Shown here one piece after another: positions 43,431 through 52,994 of a DNA stretch of 64,000 nt. The notes under the pieces are model-generated. The model had not been told where the DNA came from. It did no database searches and saw only the letters and a list, made by a program, of their open reading frames with translations. The DNA is taken from positions 248,001 to 312,000 of the forward strand of contig JAEWQV010000016.1 of assembly GCA_023399055.1 (NCBI GenBank), in the 5' to 3' direction. The DNA comes from Bacillota bacterium. GTDB lineage: Bacteria > Bacillota > Clostridia > Lachnospirales > Lachnospiraceae. Positions within the stretch are counted from its first letter, which is position 1; each line of letters begins with the position of its first letter. A program made the position numbers and the translations under genes.

Positions 43431-44486
43431 ATGATGTCGTTATTAGTTTTTAGAGAAAGAGTAAAGAATATATATCAGAAATATAATTTATATATAACAC
43501 CAGCAGTTAAATTTGTATTTGCTTTGATTTCATTAATAGCAATTAATAATGAACTTGGATATGATGCAAGATTAAAATCTATCCCGATTGTCCTCGCATT
43601 ATCCTTGCTTAGTGCATTTACGCCATCTGCAATTATGGTGTTAGTGTCAGGATTGGTAGCAACACTGCATTTTTATTTTGTTTCACCAATTATGTCAATT
43701 ATAGTTTTAATACTATTTATTATCATTTATCTATTATTTGCAAGATTTACACCGAGATACGGGTATGTTATTTTAGCAATACCAATTTTATTTTTCCTTA
43801 AGATACCTTATATGATCCCAATTTTGCTGGGGATTATTGCTACACCAATTGCCATTATACCAATAACCTGCGGTGTGTTTATCTACTATGTGCTAGATGT
43901 TATTAAAGCAGCAATAACAATGCAGCAGAACACTTCACTGGAAGACATTCTTCAGCTATACATTAATGTAATCGATTCACTTATTGGGAATAAACAGATG
44001 ATTATGACCATAGTTATTTTTGCTTTAATCCTCTTGGTTGTTTTCTATGTAAGAAAAATGAAATTTGACTATGCATTTGAAATTTCAATTGCAGCAGGTG
44101 CTTTTGCAAGTATCCTCGGTTTCCTGGTTAGTGATTTAATTCTTGATAAATCAGATCAGATTTTTGCTATGATATTGGGAACTGTAGTATCAGCAGGTAT
44201 TGTTTTTGCCATTAATTTCTTTAAGTTGACCCTTGATTATTCAAGGACTGAGATTGTACAATTCGAAGATGATGCATACTATTATTATGTAAAGGCTGTG
44301 CCTAAGATCACAGTGACAACACCACAGATGAAGGTTAAGCATATTAATGTTAAAAATGCTGCGCAAGATGCGGCAAGGTCAGGATTTCGTAGACAAGATT
44401 CTGTTCCTGATGATGAATATGATTATGAGGATGAGGAAGATAGTTATTTGAATTTGAACAATTCAGATAATGAGGACCAAGATTAA
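43431..44486 (+). CDS. Polytopic membrane protein with acidic tail, cdaA operon
   Basis: The 351-residue product starts at ATG 43431 or 43434 after GGGAGG. It has about eight hydrophobic segments (e.g. IIVLILFIIIYLLFARF, LGIIATPIAIIPITCGVFIY, MTIVIFALILLVVFYV) and a soluble C-terminal ~80 residues with an acidic run, DDEYDYEDEEDSY. I know no functional assignment. It lies 72 nt before cdaA, so a link with c-di-AMP or with cell-wall/turgor homeostasis is an inference. Confidence 0.7.
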   Translation: MMSLLVFRERVKNIYQKYNLYITPAVKFVFALISLIAINNELGYDARLKSIPIVLALSLLSAFTPSAIMVLVSGLVATLHFYFVSPIMSIIVLILFIIIYLLFARFTPRYGYVILAIPILFFLKIPYMIPILLGIIATPIAIIPITCGVFIYYVLDVIKAAITMQQNTSLEDILQLYINVIDSLIGNKQMIMTIVIFALILLVVFYVRKMKFDYAFEISIAAGAFASILGFLVSDLILDKSDQIFAMILGTVVSAGIVFAINFFKLTLDYSRTEIVQFEDDAYYYYVKAVPKITVTTPQMKVKHINVKNAAQDAARSGFRRQDSVPDDEYDYEDEEDSYLNLNNSDNEDQD

Positions 44487-44558
44487 AACCGCTGTTCAAC
44501 TGCGATTACGCCGAAGGATATCTTTGGGGAAACTATTACACAGTAGGGGAGAATGCTT

Positions 44559-45437
44559 ATGGAGGCTATCAGATCTTTTATTAGAGATTACCTGGTATGG
44601 TTATCGATACCAAAGATAAACCCTTCCGATATTATCGAGATATGCACTCTTGCCTTTTTGATCTATCATTTGGTGAAATGGGTTAAGAACACAAGAGCCT
44701 GGCCATTATTAAAAGGTCTTGTGGTAATCATGGGTTTCTGGCTTGCAGCAGTAATCTTTGATCTAAATGTTCTATTGTGGATTATTAAAAATACAATCAA
44801 TGTTGGTATTATTGCAATTGTAATTATTTTTCAACCGGAATTTCGTAAAGCTTTGGAGCAATTAGGACAAAAAAACATCGTAAAATCCATTATTACCTTT
44901 GATGATTCCAAGGATAGAAGTGAGAAGTTCTCAGATCACACTTTGAATGAGATTGTACGTGCTACCTTCGAACTTGCCAGATCTAAAACGGGAGCACTAA
45001 TTGTGTTAGAGGAGGATGTTTCCCTTACTGAATATGAGAGTACAGGGATTCAAATTGATAGTATTGTCAGCAGTGAATTATTAGTTAATATCTTTGAACA
45101 TAATACACCGTTACACGATGGGGCAGTAGTCCTGCGTGGAAACCGAATTGGGGCAGCAACCTGTTACTTGCCATTATCGGATAACATGCAGCTTAGTAAA
45201 GAGCTTGGAACCAGACACCGTGCAGGCGTGGGAATAAGTGAAGTATCTGATAGCTTAACAATCATCGTATCAGAAGAGACGGGCAAAGTTTCCATTGCCA
45301 AAGGAGGAAAATTAATCCGAAACGTTGACGGTGATTATCTTAGAACTAAATTAATTGATGCTCAGAAGAAGACCTATGAGGTTAAGAAGTTGAAACTTTG
45401 GAGAGGAAGAGTTAAGAATGAAAGAGAAGTTGACTAG
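44559..45437 (+). CDS. cdaA: Diadenylate cyclase CdaA
   Basis: The 292-residue product starts at ATG 44559, 8 nt after AGGGGA; ATG 44553 is too close. Three N-terminal membrane helices (about 20-90), then the DAC domain, which makes c-di-AMP from two ATP. The motifs HDGAVVLRGNRI (about 185-197) and LGTRHRAGVGISE (about 216-228) are the catalytic DGA and RHR. Its gene overlaps that of its regulator CdaR by 20 nt, the usual cdaA-cdaR arrangement. No glmM is in the operon here. Confidence 0.95.
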   Translation: MEAIRSFIRDYLVWLSIPKINPSDIIEICTLAFLIYHLVKWVKNTRAWPLLKGLVVIMGFWLAAVIFDLNVLLWIIKNTINVGIIAIVIIFQPEFRKALEQLGQKNIVKSIITFDDSKDRSEKFSDHTLNEIVRATFELARSKTGALIVLEEDVSLTEYESTGIQIDSIVSSELLVNIFEHNTPLHDGAVVLRGNRIGAATCYLPLSDNMQLSKELGTRHRAGVGISEVSDSLTIIVSEETGKVSIAKGGKLIRNVDGDYLRTKLIDAQKKTYEVKKLKLWRGRVKNEREVD

Positions 45438-46635
45438 AAATGTTGGTATGAAAATTCTATCAATTATTCTTGCTGCCCTACTATGGCTGATCATTACTAA
45501 TTTAGAAGATCCGGTTGTAACAAAATTCTTAGACGATGTGACAGTACGAGTACTGAATGAGCAAGAAATTGAGGATAAGGATCAAGTATATGAGATAATT
45601 GAAGGGGCCACAATAGATTTTACAATAGCAGCAAAAAGGTCGATTAAGGAGAATCTAACGAAATCAGATTTTCTTGTTACGGCTGATCTGTCAAAACTAT
45701 CCGAATTTGATACGGTTACAATAAAAATAACCTGTCCTAGATATGGGAATGAAGTCACAGTGATTGAAGGACTATCCCAGGTCATGAAAGTAAAACGTGA
45801 AGACGTTGAAGAACAACAGTACAAGGTAAATGTGACACAGAAAGGCGAACCTCCAGAAGGATATTATGTTGCTAACAAAAGTGCTAAAAAGCTGATTAAT
45901 GTATATGGTCCAGCTTCCAAAATTGAGCGTATCGCAGAGGTTGTGGTTGAGGTAGATGTAAGTACCTTTGAAGGTAGCTTTAGTACGGAAAAAGAACCAA
46001 AAGCTTTAGATAAAGATGGAAAAGAAATAGATGCCTCTAATTTAAAATTCAGTGACCAGTATATACCGGTTGAAATTACCATGTATCGTACAAAGGTAAT
46101 AGATTTAACCATTGAAACGATTGGAGAACCAGGTGAGGGTTTTATGCTTGCCGCAACACCAGAATATGAACCTAAGACCATAGAGATAACCGGAAAATAT
46201 GAAGATTTAAATGGTATTACCAGCTTAACAATTAAAGAAAATATTGAAGGTATTACAGAAGATATTGAAAAGGAAGTCAATATAAAAGAACAGTTACCAG
46301 AGGGTATTATTCTTGTGGGAGATAACGAGACTGCGGTTGTAAAAATTACCCTAGAGAAAGCAAAGACAAAAGAGGTAATGATTTGGCCGGCGGATATTGA
46401 TATAAGGAATAAACCACAGGACTTAGATGCGGCATTTGTAAATACAACACCAATCACAGCCGTTTTCTATGGTCCTGTTAAGGATATTGATGCTATAACG
46501 TTAAATAGCTTAAAGCCTTATATTGATTTGAGTAGTTACTCCGCAGGTACATATGAGGTTTCTTTAAAAGTTGAAGCGGGCAGTCAAGAGTTTTTGACGA
46601 GTGAACTATCCACACGAATCTATTTGAAGCCTTAA
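45418..46635 (+). CDS. cdaR: CdaR/YbbR-domain regulator of CdaA
   Basis: The 405-residue product starts at ATG 45418 after GGAAGAG, inside cdaA. One N-terminal membrane helix (ILSIILAALLWLIITNLEDP) anchors an extracellular part made of about four YbbR repeats; the recurring pattern is visible in VNVTQKGEPPEGYYV and LTIETIGEPGEGFML. CdaR proteins bind and modulate CdaA at the membrane. Overlapping genes imply balanced synthesis. Confidence 0.93.
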   Translation: MKEKLTRNVGMKILSIILAALLWLIITNLEDPVVTKFLDDVTVRVLNEQEIEDKDQVYEIIEGATIDFTIAAKRSIKENLTKSDFLVTADLSKLSEFDTVTIKITCPRYGNEVTVIEGLSQVMKVKREDVEEQQYKVNVTQKGEPPEGYYVANKSAKKLINVYGPASKIERIAEVVVEVDVSTFEGSFSTEKEPKALDKDGKEIDASNLKFSDQYIPVEITMYRTKVIDLTIETIGEPGEGFMLAATPEYEPKTIEITGKYEDLNGITSLTIKENIEGITEDIEKEVNIKEQLPEGIILVGDNETAVVKITLEKAKTKEVMIWPADIDIRNKPQDLDAAFVNTTPITAVFYGPVKDIDAITLNSLKPYIDLSSYSAGTYEVSLKVEAGSQEFLTSELSTRIYLKP

Positions 46636-46722
46636 TGATGTGTATTAGGCCACTTCAAGGACATAGCACAGAGTTGCAAATAGTTTAAGGACATAAAATG
46701 TTGAGAAAGGTATGATTATTTT

Positions 46723-47001
46723 ATGATTAGTAAGAAAATTGTTATTGATATACCAGATGGTCTGCATCTTCGACCAGTGGGCGTTTTGTGTAATAATTCT
46801 CTTGAATTTAAATCAACCATACTAATTCATATTGGTGAGAAGACAGTAAATGCAAAAAGTTTGCTAAGTGTATTATCCGCTGGTATTAAACAGGGAGATG
46901 AGATTGAGGTGACTTGTGAAGGTCCCGATGAAGAAATTGCACTGAAAGGAATTTGTCAAAGCATAGAGAATGGTCTTGGAGAAGATCTTGTAAAAAAATA
47001 G
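46723..47001 (+). CDS. HPr family phosphocarrier protein
   Basis: The 92-residue product starts at ATG 46723. His15 stands in PDGLHLRPVG (Arg17 conserved; usual HARPA reads HLRPV), and Ser46 lies in VNAKSLLSVLSAGI, so both the PTS phosphorylation site and the HPr-kinase site are present. It may be the general PTS HPr or a Crh-like relative; the residues fit HPr. It is a single gene between cdaR and leuA with its own terminator. Confidence 0.88.
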   Translation: MISKKIVIDIPDGLHLRPVGVLCNNSLEFKSTILIHIGEKTVNAKSLLSVLSAGIKQGDEIEVTCEGPDEEIALKGICQSIENGLGEDLVKK

Positions 47002-47028
47002 TTGCGAAAGAAAAAGTGTAATGATATA

Positions 47029-47090
47029 ATGGTCACTATTATCAATGGGTGTATAAATATACCTGACAGATAATGGTGACTATTTTTTTG
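47029..47090 (+). terminator. Terminator of the HPr gene
   Basis: A 15-bp stem (ATGGTCACTATTATC with GATAATGGTGACTAT, two G-T or mismatched positions), an inner GGTGTA/TATACC stem, and seven T. Confidence 0.85.
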
Positions 47091-47379
47091 TTTCATAGTA
47101 TTATAAAGTATTTTGAATTGTAGCAATAATTTAAGCAGTTTCCAATAGGTATGCCCTTGTATTCAAAAGTTTAAGATCTATTACGGAAATAATAATATAC
47201 GATTAATAATGAGTTTTGAGTATAATTATGCATAATGAAAGAATTTTACATAGTGGCATTTAATATAATTATAACTATATAAAATGCCAGGTTATTATAA
47301 AATCAAAGCTAGAGTAGGGTAGTTAATAAGAAACCATTATAACTGGCTTTAAGATGATATAAATAGGATAAGGAAGGAG
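47091..47379. other. Long AT-rich leader region of leuA, 5' part
   Basis: It contains short hairpins TGGCATTT...AAATGCCA (about 47254-47290) and AAAGC...GCTTT (about 47306-47352). No T-box element sequence (GGTGGNACCGCG) was found. No ORF is credible before the leader peptide at 47380. Confidence 0.35.
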
Positions 47380-47403
47380 ATGATGCAGTTGGGACTCGCG
47401 TAG
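47380..47403 (+). CDS. Possible leader peptide of leuA (MMQLGLA)
   Basis: Seven codons, ATGATGCAGTTGGGACTCGCG then TAG split here as two leucine codons (TTG, CTC) among seven, directly after the excellent site AAGGAAGGAG. A 7-bp hairpin, AAGTAAT/TTACTT-type, follows at about 47456-47474, before leuA. Leucine attenuation leaders usually have more Leu codons in a row, so this is suggestive only. Confidence 0.35.
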   Translation: MMQLGLA

Positions 47404-47518
47404 ACAATAGCAAGTTGTTTATCGTTAAAATTTACAGTGTGATATATCGACTCCGTAAGTAATCCAAGTTACTTATTCTAGTGAGTATTTGAATTATCTT
47501 ATTGAGGAGGAACAGCAT

Positions 47519-49189
47519 ATGTTAAATTTTAAAAGATATCAGAAAAATCCAATTATAGAAGTATCGGAAAGACAGTGGCCATCAAAGCAAATAGAGAAAG
47601 CTCCCACTTGGTGCAGCGTAGATTTAAGAGATGGTAATCAAGCCTTGGTAGAGCCAATGGTGGTTAGTGAAAAAATTGAATTCTTTCAGTTATTAGTAAA
47701 GCTTGGTTTTAAAGAAATTGAAGTAGGATTTCCCTCTGCTTCTCAAATTGAGTTTGATTTCTTAAGGCAGTTGGTGGATCGCAGATTGATTCCAGAGGAT
47801 GTGACGATTCAGGTATTGGTACAGTGCAGAGAGCATTTACTAAAAAGAACTTTTGAAGCGTTGGAAGGGGTTAAAAAGGCGATTGTACACATCTATAACT
47901 CTACCTCAACCTTACAAAGGGATGTTGTGTTTCAGATGTCCAAAGAGGAAATTAAACAGATTGCGGTAGAAGGAACAAAGCTGGTGAAGGAATATGCCAA
48001 GACCTTTCCGGGAAAGATAATCCTGGAATATTCGCCGGAAAGCTTTACCGGAACAGAAGTGGACTTTGCGCTGGAGATATGTAATGCAGTGCAGGATATT
48101 TGGCAACCAACAGTAGAGGATAAGATTATTTTTAACCTCCCTGCAACTGTGGAGATGAATACGCCGAATGTCTATGCGGATCAAATAGAATGGATGAATC
48201 GTCATTTTAAAGACCGTGAAACCATTATCTTAAGTGTACATCCACACAATGACAGGGGGACAGGTGTTGCAATTGCAGAACTTGCTATCCTTGCTGGAGC
48301 GGACCGTGTGGAAGGTACTTTATTTGGCAATGGAGAGCGAACCGGTAACGTAGATATTTTAACCTTGGCTTATAATATGTTCTCCCAAGGAATTAATCCT
48401 GATTTATATATAGATAATGTAAATGAAATTATTGATACTTATGAGCGCCTTTGCAAAATGAAAGTACATGAGAGACATCCTTATGCAGGGAAATTAGTGT
48501 TTACCGCATTTTCTGGCTCTCACCAGGATGCAATCAATAAGGGTGTTAAGGCAATGAAGGAACGAGGCAGCACTATTTGGGCTGTGCCTTATCTGCCAAT
48601 TGATCCGGCTGATATCGGAAGACAGTATGAGCCAATAGTTCGTATTAACAGTCAGTCCGGTAAGGGCGGTGTTGCCTTTGTCATGGAAAACTATTATGGT
48701 TATAAATTACCAAAAGCAATGCATAAAGAGTTTGCAGATGTAATCCAGCTGTTGTCAGAAAAACAGGGTGAAGTTAGTCCTGAGCAGATTATGAGTGAGT
48801 TCAAGAATACCTATTTAGATAAGAAGGAACCTCTACACTTTAAGAAATGCAGGATAGAAGATCTTGCTGATAGTGGGGAATCCTCAACAGCTGTGGTACT
48901 GGAATATACCAATAAATCGGTAGCTAAGAAACTTGAGGCAACTGGTAATGGTCCAATTGATGCTGTCCTAAGAGGTTTAGAAGTGGAACTCAATGTACAT
49001 CTTAAGATTCTAGACTATTCAGAGCATGCATTGGCAGGCGGAGCCAACGCACAAGCTGCCGCTTATATCCAGATGCTTGATATGGACAGCAAAAAAACAA
49101 TCTTTGGTGTTGGTGTAAGTTCCAATATTACAAGGGCTTCGATTCGAGCTATCTTTAGTGCACTGAATAGATTGAATATTGTCGAATAA
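47519..49189 (+). CDS. leuA: 2-isopropylmalate synthase
   Basis: The 556-residue product starts at ATG 47519 after GAGGAGG. It condenses acetyl-CoA with 2-ketoisovalerate, the first step of leucine synthesis. The HMGL-like TIM barrel starts with WCSVDLRDGNQALVEPM and has the metal-binding HPHNDRGTG. The C-terminal LeuA allosteric domain (about 430-556), which senses leucine, is complete (AGGANAQAAAYIQM). Length and N-terminal FKRYQKNPIIEVSERQWP fit the type-2 bacterial LeuA group. No leuBCD genes follow. Confidence 0.95.
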   Translation: MLNFKRYQKNPIIEVSERQWPSKQIEKAPTWCSVDLRDGNQALVEPMVVSEKIEFFQLLVKLGFKEIEVGFPSASQIEFDFLRQLVDRRLIPEDVTIQVLVQCREHLLKRTFEALEGVKKAIVHIYNSTSTLQRDVVFQMSKEEIKQIAVEGTKLVKEYAKTFPGKIILEYSPESFTGTEVDFALEICNAVQDIWQPTVEDKIIFNLPATVEMNTPNVYADQIEWMNRHFKDRETIILSVHPHNDRGTGVAIAELAILAGADRVEGTLFGNGERTGNVDILTLAYNMFSQGINPDLYIDNVNEIIDTYERLCKMKVHERHPYAGKLVFTAFSGSHQDAINKGVKAMKERGSTIWAVPYLPIDPADIGRQYEPIVRINSQSGKGGVAFVMENYYGYKLPKAMHKEFADVIQLLSEKQGEVSPEQIMSEFKNTYLDKKEPLHFKKCRIEDLADSGESSTAVVLEYTNKSVAKKLEATGNGPIDAVLRGLEVELNVHLKILDYSEHALAGGANAQAAAYIQMLDMDSKKTIFGVGVSSNITRASIRAIFSALNRLNIVE

Positions 49190-49538
49190 ATAAAACCCTC
49201 TGATTAATTAGAGGAATATCAAATAATGTAACAATCTATTATAAATTAACCCAAAAAGGAAATAATAGATAATAAGAAGGCTGCTGGACTATGAATAAGG
49301 TTCAGCGGCTTTTCATTTACACGAAGGAGTGTGTTTCTTGCACTACTTAAAAAAGTTTAGGGATGTTATAAGTCGAAAATGGGATTTTGACTATGGTCAA
49401 CAAATGAAGTTTTATTGACTTGTCCCTCTTTGAATGCTATAATCCCTTTGATGTTAAGTTTTTGAATAAAGTGGTAATCTAGGAAGGTCTTGCTTTGCGA
49501 TAATTACGTAATAATGGTAGAATGATAAGGGGATTAAG
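49190..49538. other. Intergenic region between leuA and the teichoic acid cluster
   Basis: A weak CCTCT...AGAGG hairpin lies just after leuA, a terminator is at 49277-49314, and a spacer probably holds the cluster promoter near 49410-49450 (TTGACT... and TATAAT at about 49438). No ORF. Confidence 0.5.
49277..49314 (+). terminator. Terminator after leuA
   Basis: AAGGCTGCTGGAC pairs with GTTCAGCGGCTT (two G-T pairs), followed by TTCATTT. Confidence 0.75.
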
Positions 49539-50321
49539 ATGAAACAGAGTCTAAAGAATTTTAGTAAATATAGATTTTTATTATCAGAGTTAGTGGTTAA
49601 GGAAATTAAATTGAAATATAGAAGATCCTATCTGGGTATATTGTGGACTTTGCTTGAACCGCTATTGACTATGATTGTATTGAGTGCAGTATTTGGAACA
49701 ATTTTTGGAAATAGAGGAGAAAGTTTTCCGGTTTATGTTCTAACAGGCCGATTGTTATATACCTACTTTTCTAATGCTACAAAAGGGTCTATGAAATCCA
49801 TACGTAATAATGCGCAGATGATTAAAAAGGTGTATGTACCTAAATATATCTATCCTTTAGCATCCGTAATATCTCAATTTATAACATTTTTAATATCGTT
49901 AATTGTATTAATTGGAGTGTCAATCGTACTTAAGGTTAAACCATCAATTTATTTGCTTGAAGCAATTATTCCGCTTGCAATTCTATTTGTTATGGCCTTG
50001 GGTGTGGGAATGATTCTAGCCACCTTAGCGGTATTTTTCCGTGACGTGGAATACCTTTGGGGTGTAGTACTAATGTTAATAATGTATTGTTGTGCAATTT
50101 TCTATAAAGTCGAGGATGTAACAAAAAATAGTGACCTTATCTGGATATTTAAGTATAATCCTCTCTATGCGTGTATTTTAAATTTTAGAAATACTGTACT
50201 TTATGGTCAACCATTGGATTCTTTTGCACTCTTGTATTCTCTTGGATTTAGTTTGGTGGTATTGGTTATAGGGTTTGGGATGTTTTATAAGAAGCAGGAT
50301 GAGTTTATTCTTAATATTTAG
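49539..50321 (+). CDS. tagG: Teichoic acid/polysaccharide ABC exporter permease, TagG-like
   Basis: The 260-residue product starts at ATG 49539 after AAGGGG. Family start ELVVKEIKLKYRRSYLGILW precedes six membrane segments; the end is FYKKQDEFILNI. TagG-type permeases move lipid-linked wall polymers across the membrane with the TagH ATPase, encoded 66 nt downstream. First gene of an ~11-kb same-strand cluster. Confidence 0.88.
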   Translation: MKQSLKNFSKYRFLLSELVVKEIKLKYRRSYLGILWTLLEPLLTMIVLSAVFGTIFGNRGESFPVYVLTGRLLYTYFSNATKGSMKSIRNNAQMIKKVYVPKYIYPLASVISQFITFLISLIVLIGVSIVLKVKPSIYLLEAIIPLAILFVMALGVGMILATLAVFFRDVEYLWGVVLMLIMYCCAIFYKVEDVTKNSDLIWIFKYNPLYACILNFRNTVLYGQPLDSFALLYSLGFSLVVLVIGFGMFYKKQDEFILNI

Positions 50322-50387
50322 TGTGCTAGGATTATAAAATATAATTTGAAAAATAGATAGCAGATGTAGCCGCAAATTGGAGGAAAC

Positions 50388-51125
50388 ATGGGTAAAGTAG
50401 TAGTCAAGGTTGATAAACTAAGCGTACGCTTTCTAATGAACACAGAAAAAGTGGACAACCTTAAGGAATATGTAATTAGAAAAATTAAACGTACAATGAA
50501 ATATAAAGAATTTTGGGCATTAAAGGATGTATCCTTTCAAATAGAAGAAGGAGACAGGGTTGGTATCCTTGGATTTAATGGTGCAGGCAAAAGTACCTTA
50601 CTAAAGACAATTGCCGGTGTAATGAAACCAACCGAGGGAAGTGTGACAACTAGAGGTAAGATAGCACCCTTACTGGAGCTTGGAGCTGGTTTTGATCTGC
50701 AATATACTGGAGCAGAAAATATCTACCTTTATGGTGCTGTACTTGGATATTCCAAAGAATTTATCAAAGAAAAGTTTAATGAGATTGTAGAATTTTCCGA
50801 GCTTGGAGACTTCATTAACGTACCAGTTAAAAATTACTCCTCAGGTATGAAATCCAGATTGGGCTTTTCAATTGCAACTATCGTAGAACCGGATATTTTG
50901 ATTTTGGATGAGGTATTTGCGGTAGGTGATGCCAAGTTTAGAAAAAAGAGTGAAGAGAAGATTAAGGCAATGTTTGATACCGGTATCACTGTACTATTTG
51001 TATCTCATAATATTAAGCAGGTAAAAACCATCTGCAACAAGGCAATCCTTTTAGAAAAGGGAACTTTGCTTGCAAAGGGAGAGGTAGCCGATATCTGTAA
51101 GATATATGAGAAGAAGGTAAAATAA
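50388..51125 (+). CDS. tagH: Teichoic acid export ATPase, TagH-like
   Basis: The 245-residue product starts at ATG 50388 after TTGGAGG. Walker A GFNGAGKSTLLKTIAG, the TagH/RfbE-type stretch LGAGFDLQYTGAENIYLYGA, signature YSSGMKSRLGFSIAT and Walker B ILILDEVFAVGD. It lacks the C-terminal carbohydrate-binding extension of some homologues, so recognition may lie with the permease. Confidence 0.9.
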   Translation: MGKVVVKVDKLSVRFLMNTEKVDNLKEYVIRKIKRTMKYKEFWALKDVSFQIEEGDRVGILGFNGAGKSTLLKTIAGVMKPTEGSVTTRGKIAPLLELGAGFDLQYTGAENIYLYGAVLGYSKEFIKEKFNEIVEFSELGDFINVPVKNYSSGMKSRLGFSIATIVEPDILILDEVFAVGDAKFRKKSEEKIKAMFDTGITVLFVSHNIKQVKTICNKAILLEKGTLLAKGEVADICKIYEKKVK

Positions 51126-51257
51126 AACAAGAGCTATACAGCGCGGAAACCGTAGGTTTTTAAGAATAGTTCTAAGTAGTTACAATTATTTTTAAATAAA
51201 TAACGTGAATTAGGCTTCTTTAAATATTTTTGATTAATACAATTATGGAGGTAATAA

Positions 51258-51659
51258 ATGAAAAAAGTAATTACTTATGGAACTTTTGATCTGCTTCATG
51301 TTGGACACATAAATTTACTTCGTAGAGCGAGAGCGCTTGGAGATTATCTGGTAGTTGTGGCTTCCTCTGATGAATTTAATGCAATTAAGAACAAGAAGGC
51401 CTACTACGCCTTTGAAGATAGAAAGATTATTCTGGAAGCAATCAAATATGTGGATGAAGTTCTCCCGGAATATAATTGGGAACAGAAGATTGATGATGTT
51501 GTGAATAATCAGATTGATGTATTTGTTATGGGAGATGACTGGGAAGGAAAGTTTGACTTTCTAAAGGATTACTGTGAGGTTGTCTATTTACCAAGAACGG
51601 AAGGAATTTCAACTACTAAAATTAAAACGGATTTAAATCTGAAAAAAGTTGAAAAGTAA
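51258..51659 (+). CDS. tagD: Glycerol-3-phosphate cytidylyltransferase
   Basis: The 133-residue product starts at ATG 51258 after TGGAGG. It makes CDP-glycerol from CTP and glycerol-3-phosphate, the donor for the polymerases that follow. The nucleotidyltransferase HxGH motif is in GTFDLLHVGHINLLRRA, and the second signature in RTEGISTTKIK. Length and motif spacing match TagD. It ties the cluster to glycerol-phosphate polymers. Confidence 0.95.
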   Translation: MKKVITYGTFDLLHVGHINLLRRARALGDYLVVVASSDEFNAIKNKKAYYAFEDRKIILEAIKYVDEVLPEYNWEQKIDDVVNNQIDVFVMGDDWEGKFDFLKDYCEVVYLPRTEGISTTKIKTDLNLKKVEK

Positions 51660-51731
51660 GTCATGATACATTTGTAAATGAACTTGCGACAGCTGTCTGA
51701 ATTGCAGCATTGTGAGGGAACGGAGCTTTCT

Positions 51732-52916
51732 ATGAAACGACGTATTCGAAAAATAATGAAGTTACCCATTTTGGTAATCTACAGATTGCTCTTACTATGC
51801 TGTAAGGTAAATAGAAATATCATTATTTTTGAAAGCAACGTTGGAAGAAATTATTCGGGTAATCCCAGAGCAATTTATGAGTATATGATTTCCCAAGGGT
51901 TGGATAAGGTATTTCGTTGTTATTACATTTTAGAGGACACAACCATAGTCCTGCCTGGTAACGTGAAGAAGGTAAAACGAATCAGTCTGCCTTATTTCTA
52001 TTACTTAGCGAGAGCAGGATTCTGGGTTAGTGATACCCGTATGCCTACATACCTAAGAAAGAAAAAGAATACAATCTATATACAAACCTGGCATGGTACA
52101 CCGCTAAAAAAGCTTGCTTTGGATCTTGAGCAGATATCCATGGAAGGTGAGGTAAGTTTAGCGGATTATAAGAAGAAATTTGCAGAGAATACAGAGACCT
52201 GGGATTATCTGGTTTCCCAGAATTCTTATTCCACATATATATTTCGAAGGGCATTTGCCTTTCAGGGAACCATGTTAGAGGTTGGATATCCAAGAAACGA
52301 TATTTTATTTCGGGACAATCATACAGCAGCAGTTTTAACTATAAAAAAGAAATTGAAGTTGCCTCTGGATAAAAAACTGATACTTTATGCTCCCACTTGG
52401 AGAGATAATGAACATCTTGGACATTTAAAATATAAATTCAGTTCTGCCATGGATTACAATTATCTAAAAGATACCTTGGCAAAGGATTACTGCCTGCTGG
52501 TGAAAGCACATTACCTGGTGGGGGAAGAGTCGAACTTAGGGCTATATGATGGTTTTCTACACTATTTTGATGCCTCCTGTGATATAGCAGAGCTATATTT
52601 GGTTTCAGACATGTTAATTACGGATTACTCCTCGGTCATGTTTGACTACAGCCTTTTAGATAGGCCGATGATATTTTTTACTTATGATTTGGAACAATAT
52701 AAGGATCATTTACGTGGATTTTACTTTGATTTTCTGGAAGAAGCCCCAGGACCAATTGTGTTAACCAATGAGGGGTTGGTGAAAGAAATCCGTACCTATG
52801 ATTATAGATCTTATCAAGCAAAATATGAGGCATTTAAACAAAAGTTCAATCATGCAGATGATGGTAAGGCCTCACAAAAAATAGTGGATTTAATTAGAAC
52901 TCATACTTCCAGGTAA
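51732..52916 (+). CDS. CDP-glycerol glycerophosphotransferase family protein (TagB/TagF-like)
   Basis: The 394-residue product is taken from ATG 51732 (MKRRIRKIMKLPILV), after CGGAG; an earlier ATG at 51678 lacks a site. A membrane-associating N-terminal segment is followed by the glycerophosphotransferase domain: the family motif YIQTWHGTPLKKLALD, LYAPTWRDNEHL, and LITDYSSVMFDYSLLDRPM with the catalytic region. It could be the primase (TagB) or a polymerase; primases are usually this short. Confidence 0.88.
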   Translation: MKRRIRKIMKLPILVIYRLLLLCCKVNRNIIIFESNVGRNYSGNPRAIYEYMISQGLDKVFRCYYILEDTTIVLPGNVKKVKRISLPYFYYLARAGFWVSDTRMPTYLRKKKNTIYIQTWHGTPLKKLALDLEQISMEGEVSLADYKKKFAENTETWDYLVSQNSYSTYIFRRAFAFQGTMLEVGYPRNDILFRDNHTAAVLTIKKKLKLPLDKKLILYAPTWRDNEHLGHLKYKFSSAMDYNYLKDTLAKDYCLLVKAHYLVGEESNLGLYDGFLHYFDASCDIAELYLVSDMLITDYSSVMFDYSLLDRPMIFFTYDLEQYKDHLRGFYFDFLEEAPGPIVLTNEGLVKEIRTYDYRSYQAKYEAFKQKFNHADDGKASQKIVDLIRTHTSR

Positions 52917-52994
52917 GGTCAGGCTAGTTATAGATTTATTGCTAAAGGAAGTATGCAGCACCTGTAACTTAGAGTTGCAGGGAATGAGAAAGGC

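Noticed and set aside
47091..47518. T-box leader for leuA
   Set aside because: No T-box sequence of the GGTGGNACCGCG type and no specifier-loop/antiterminator layout could be found.
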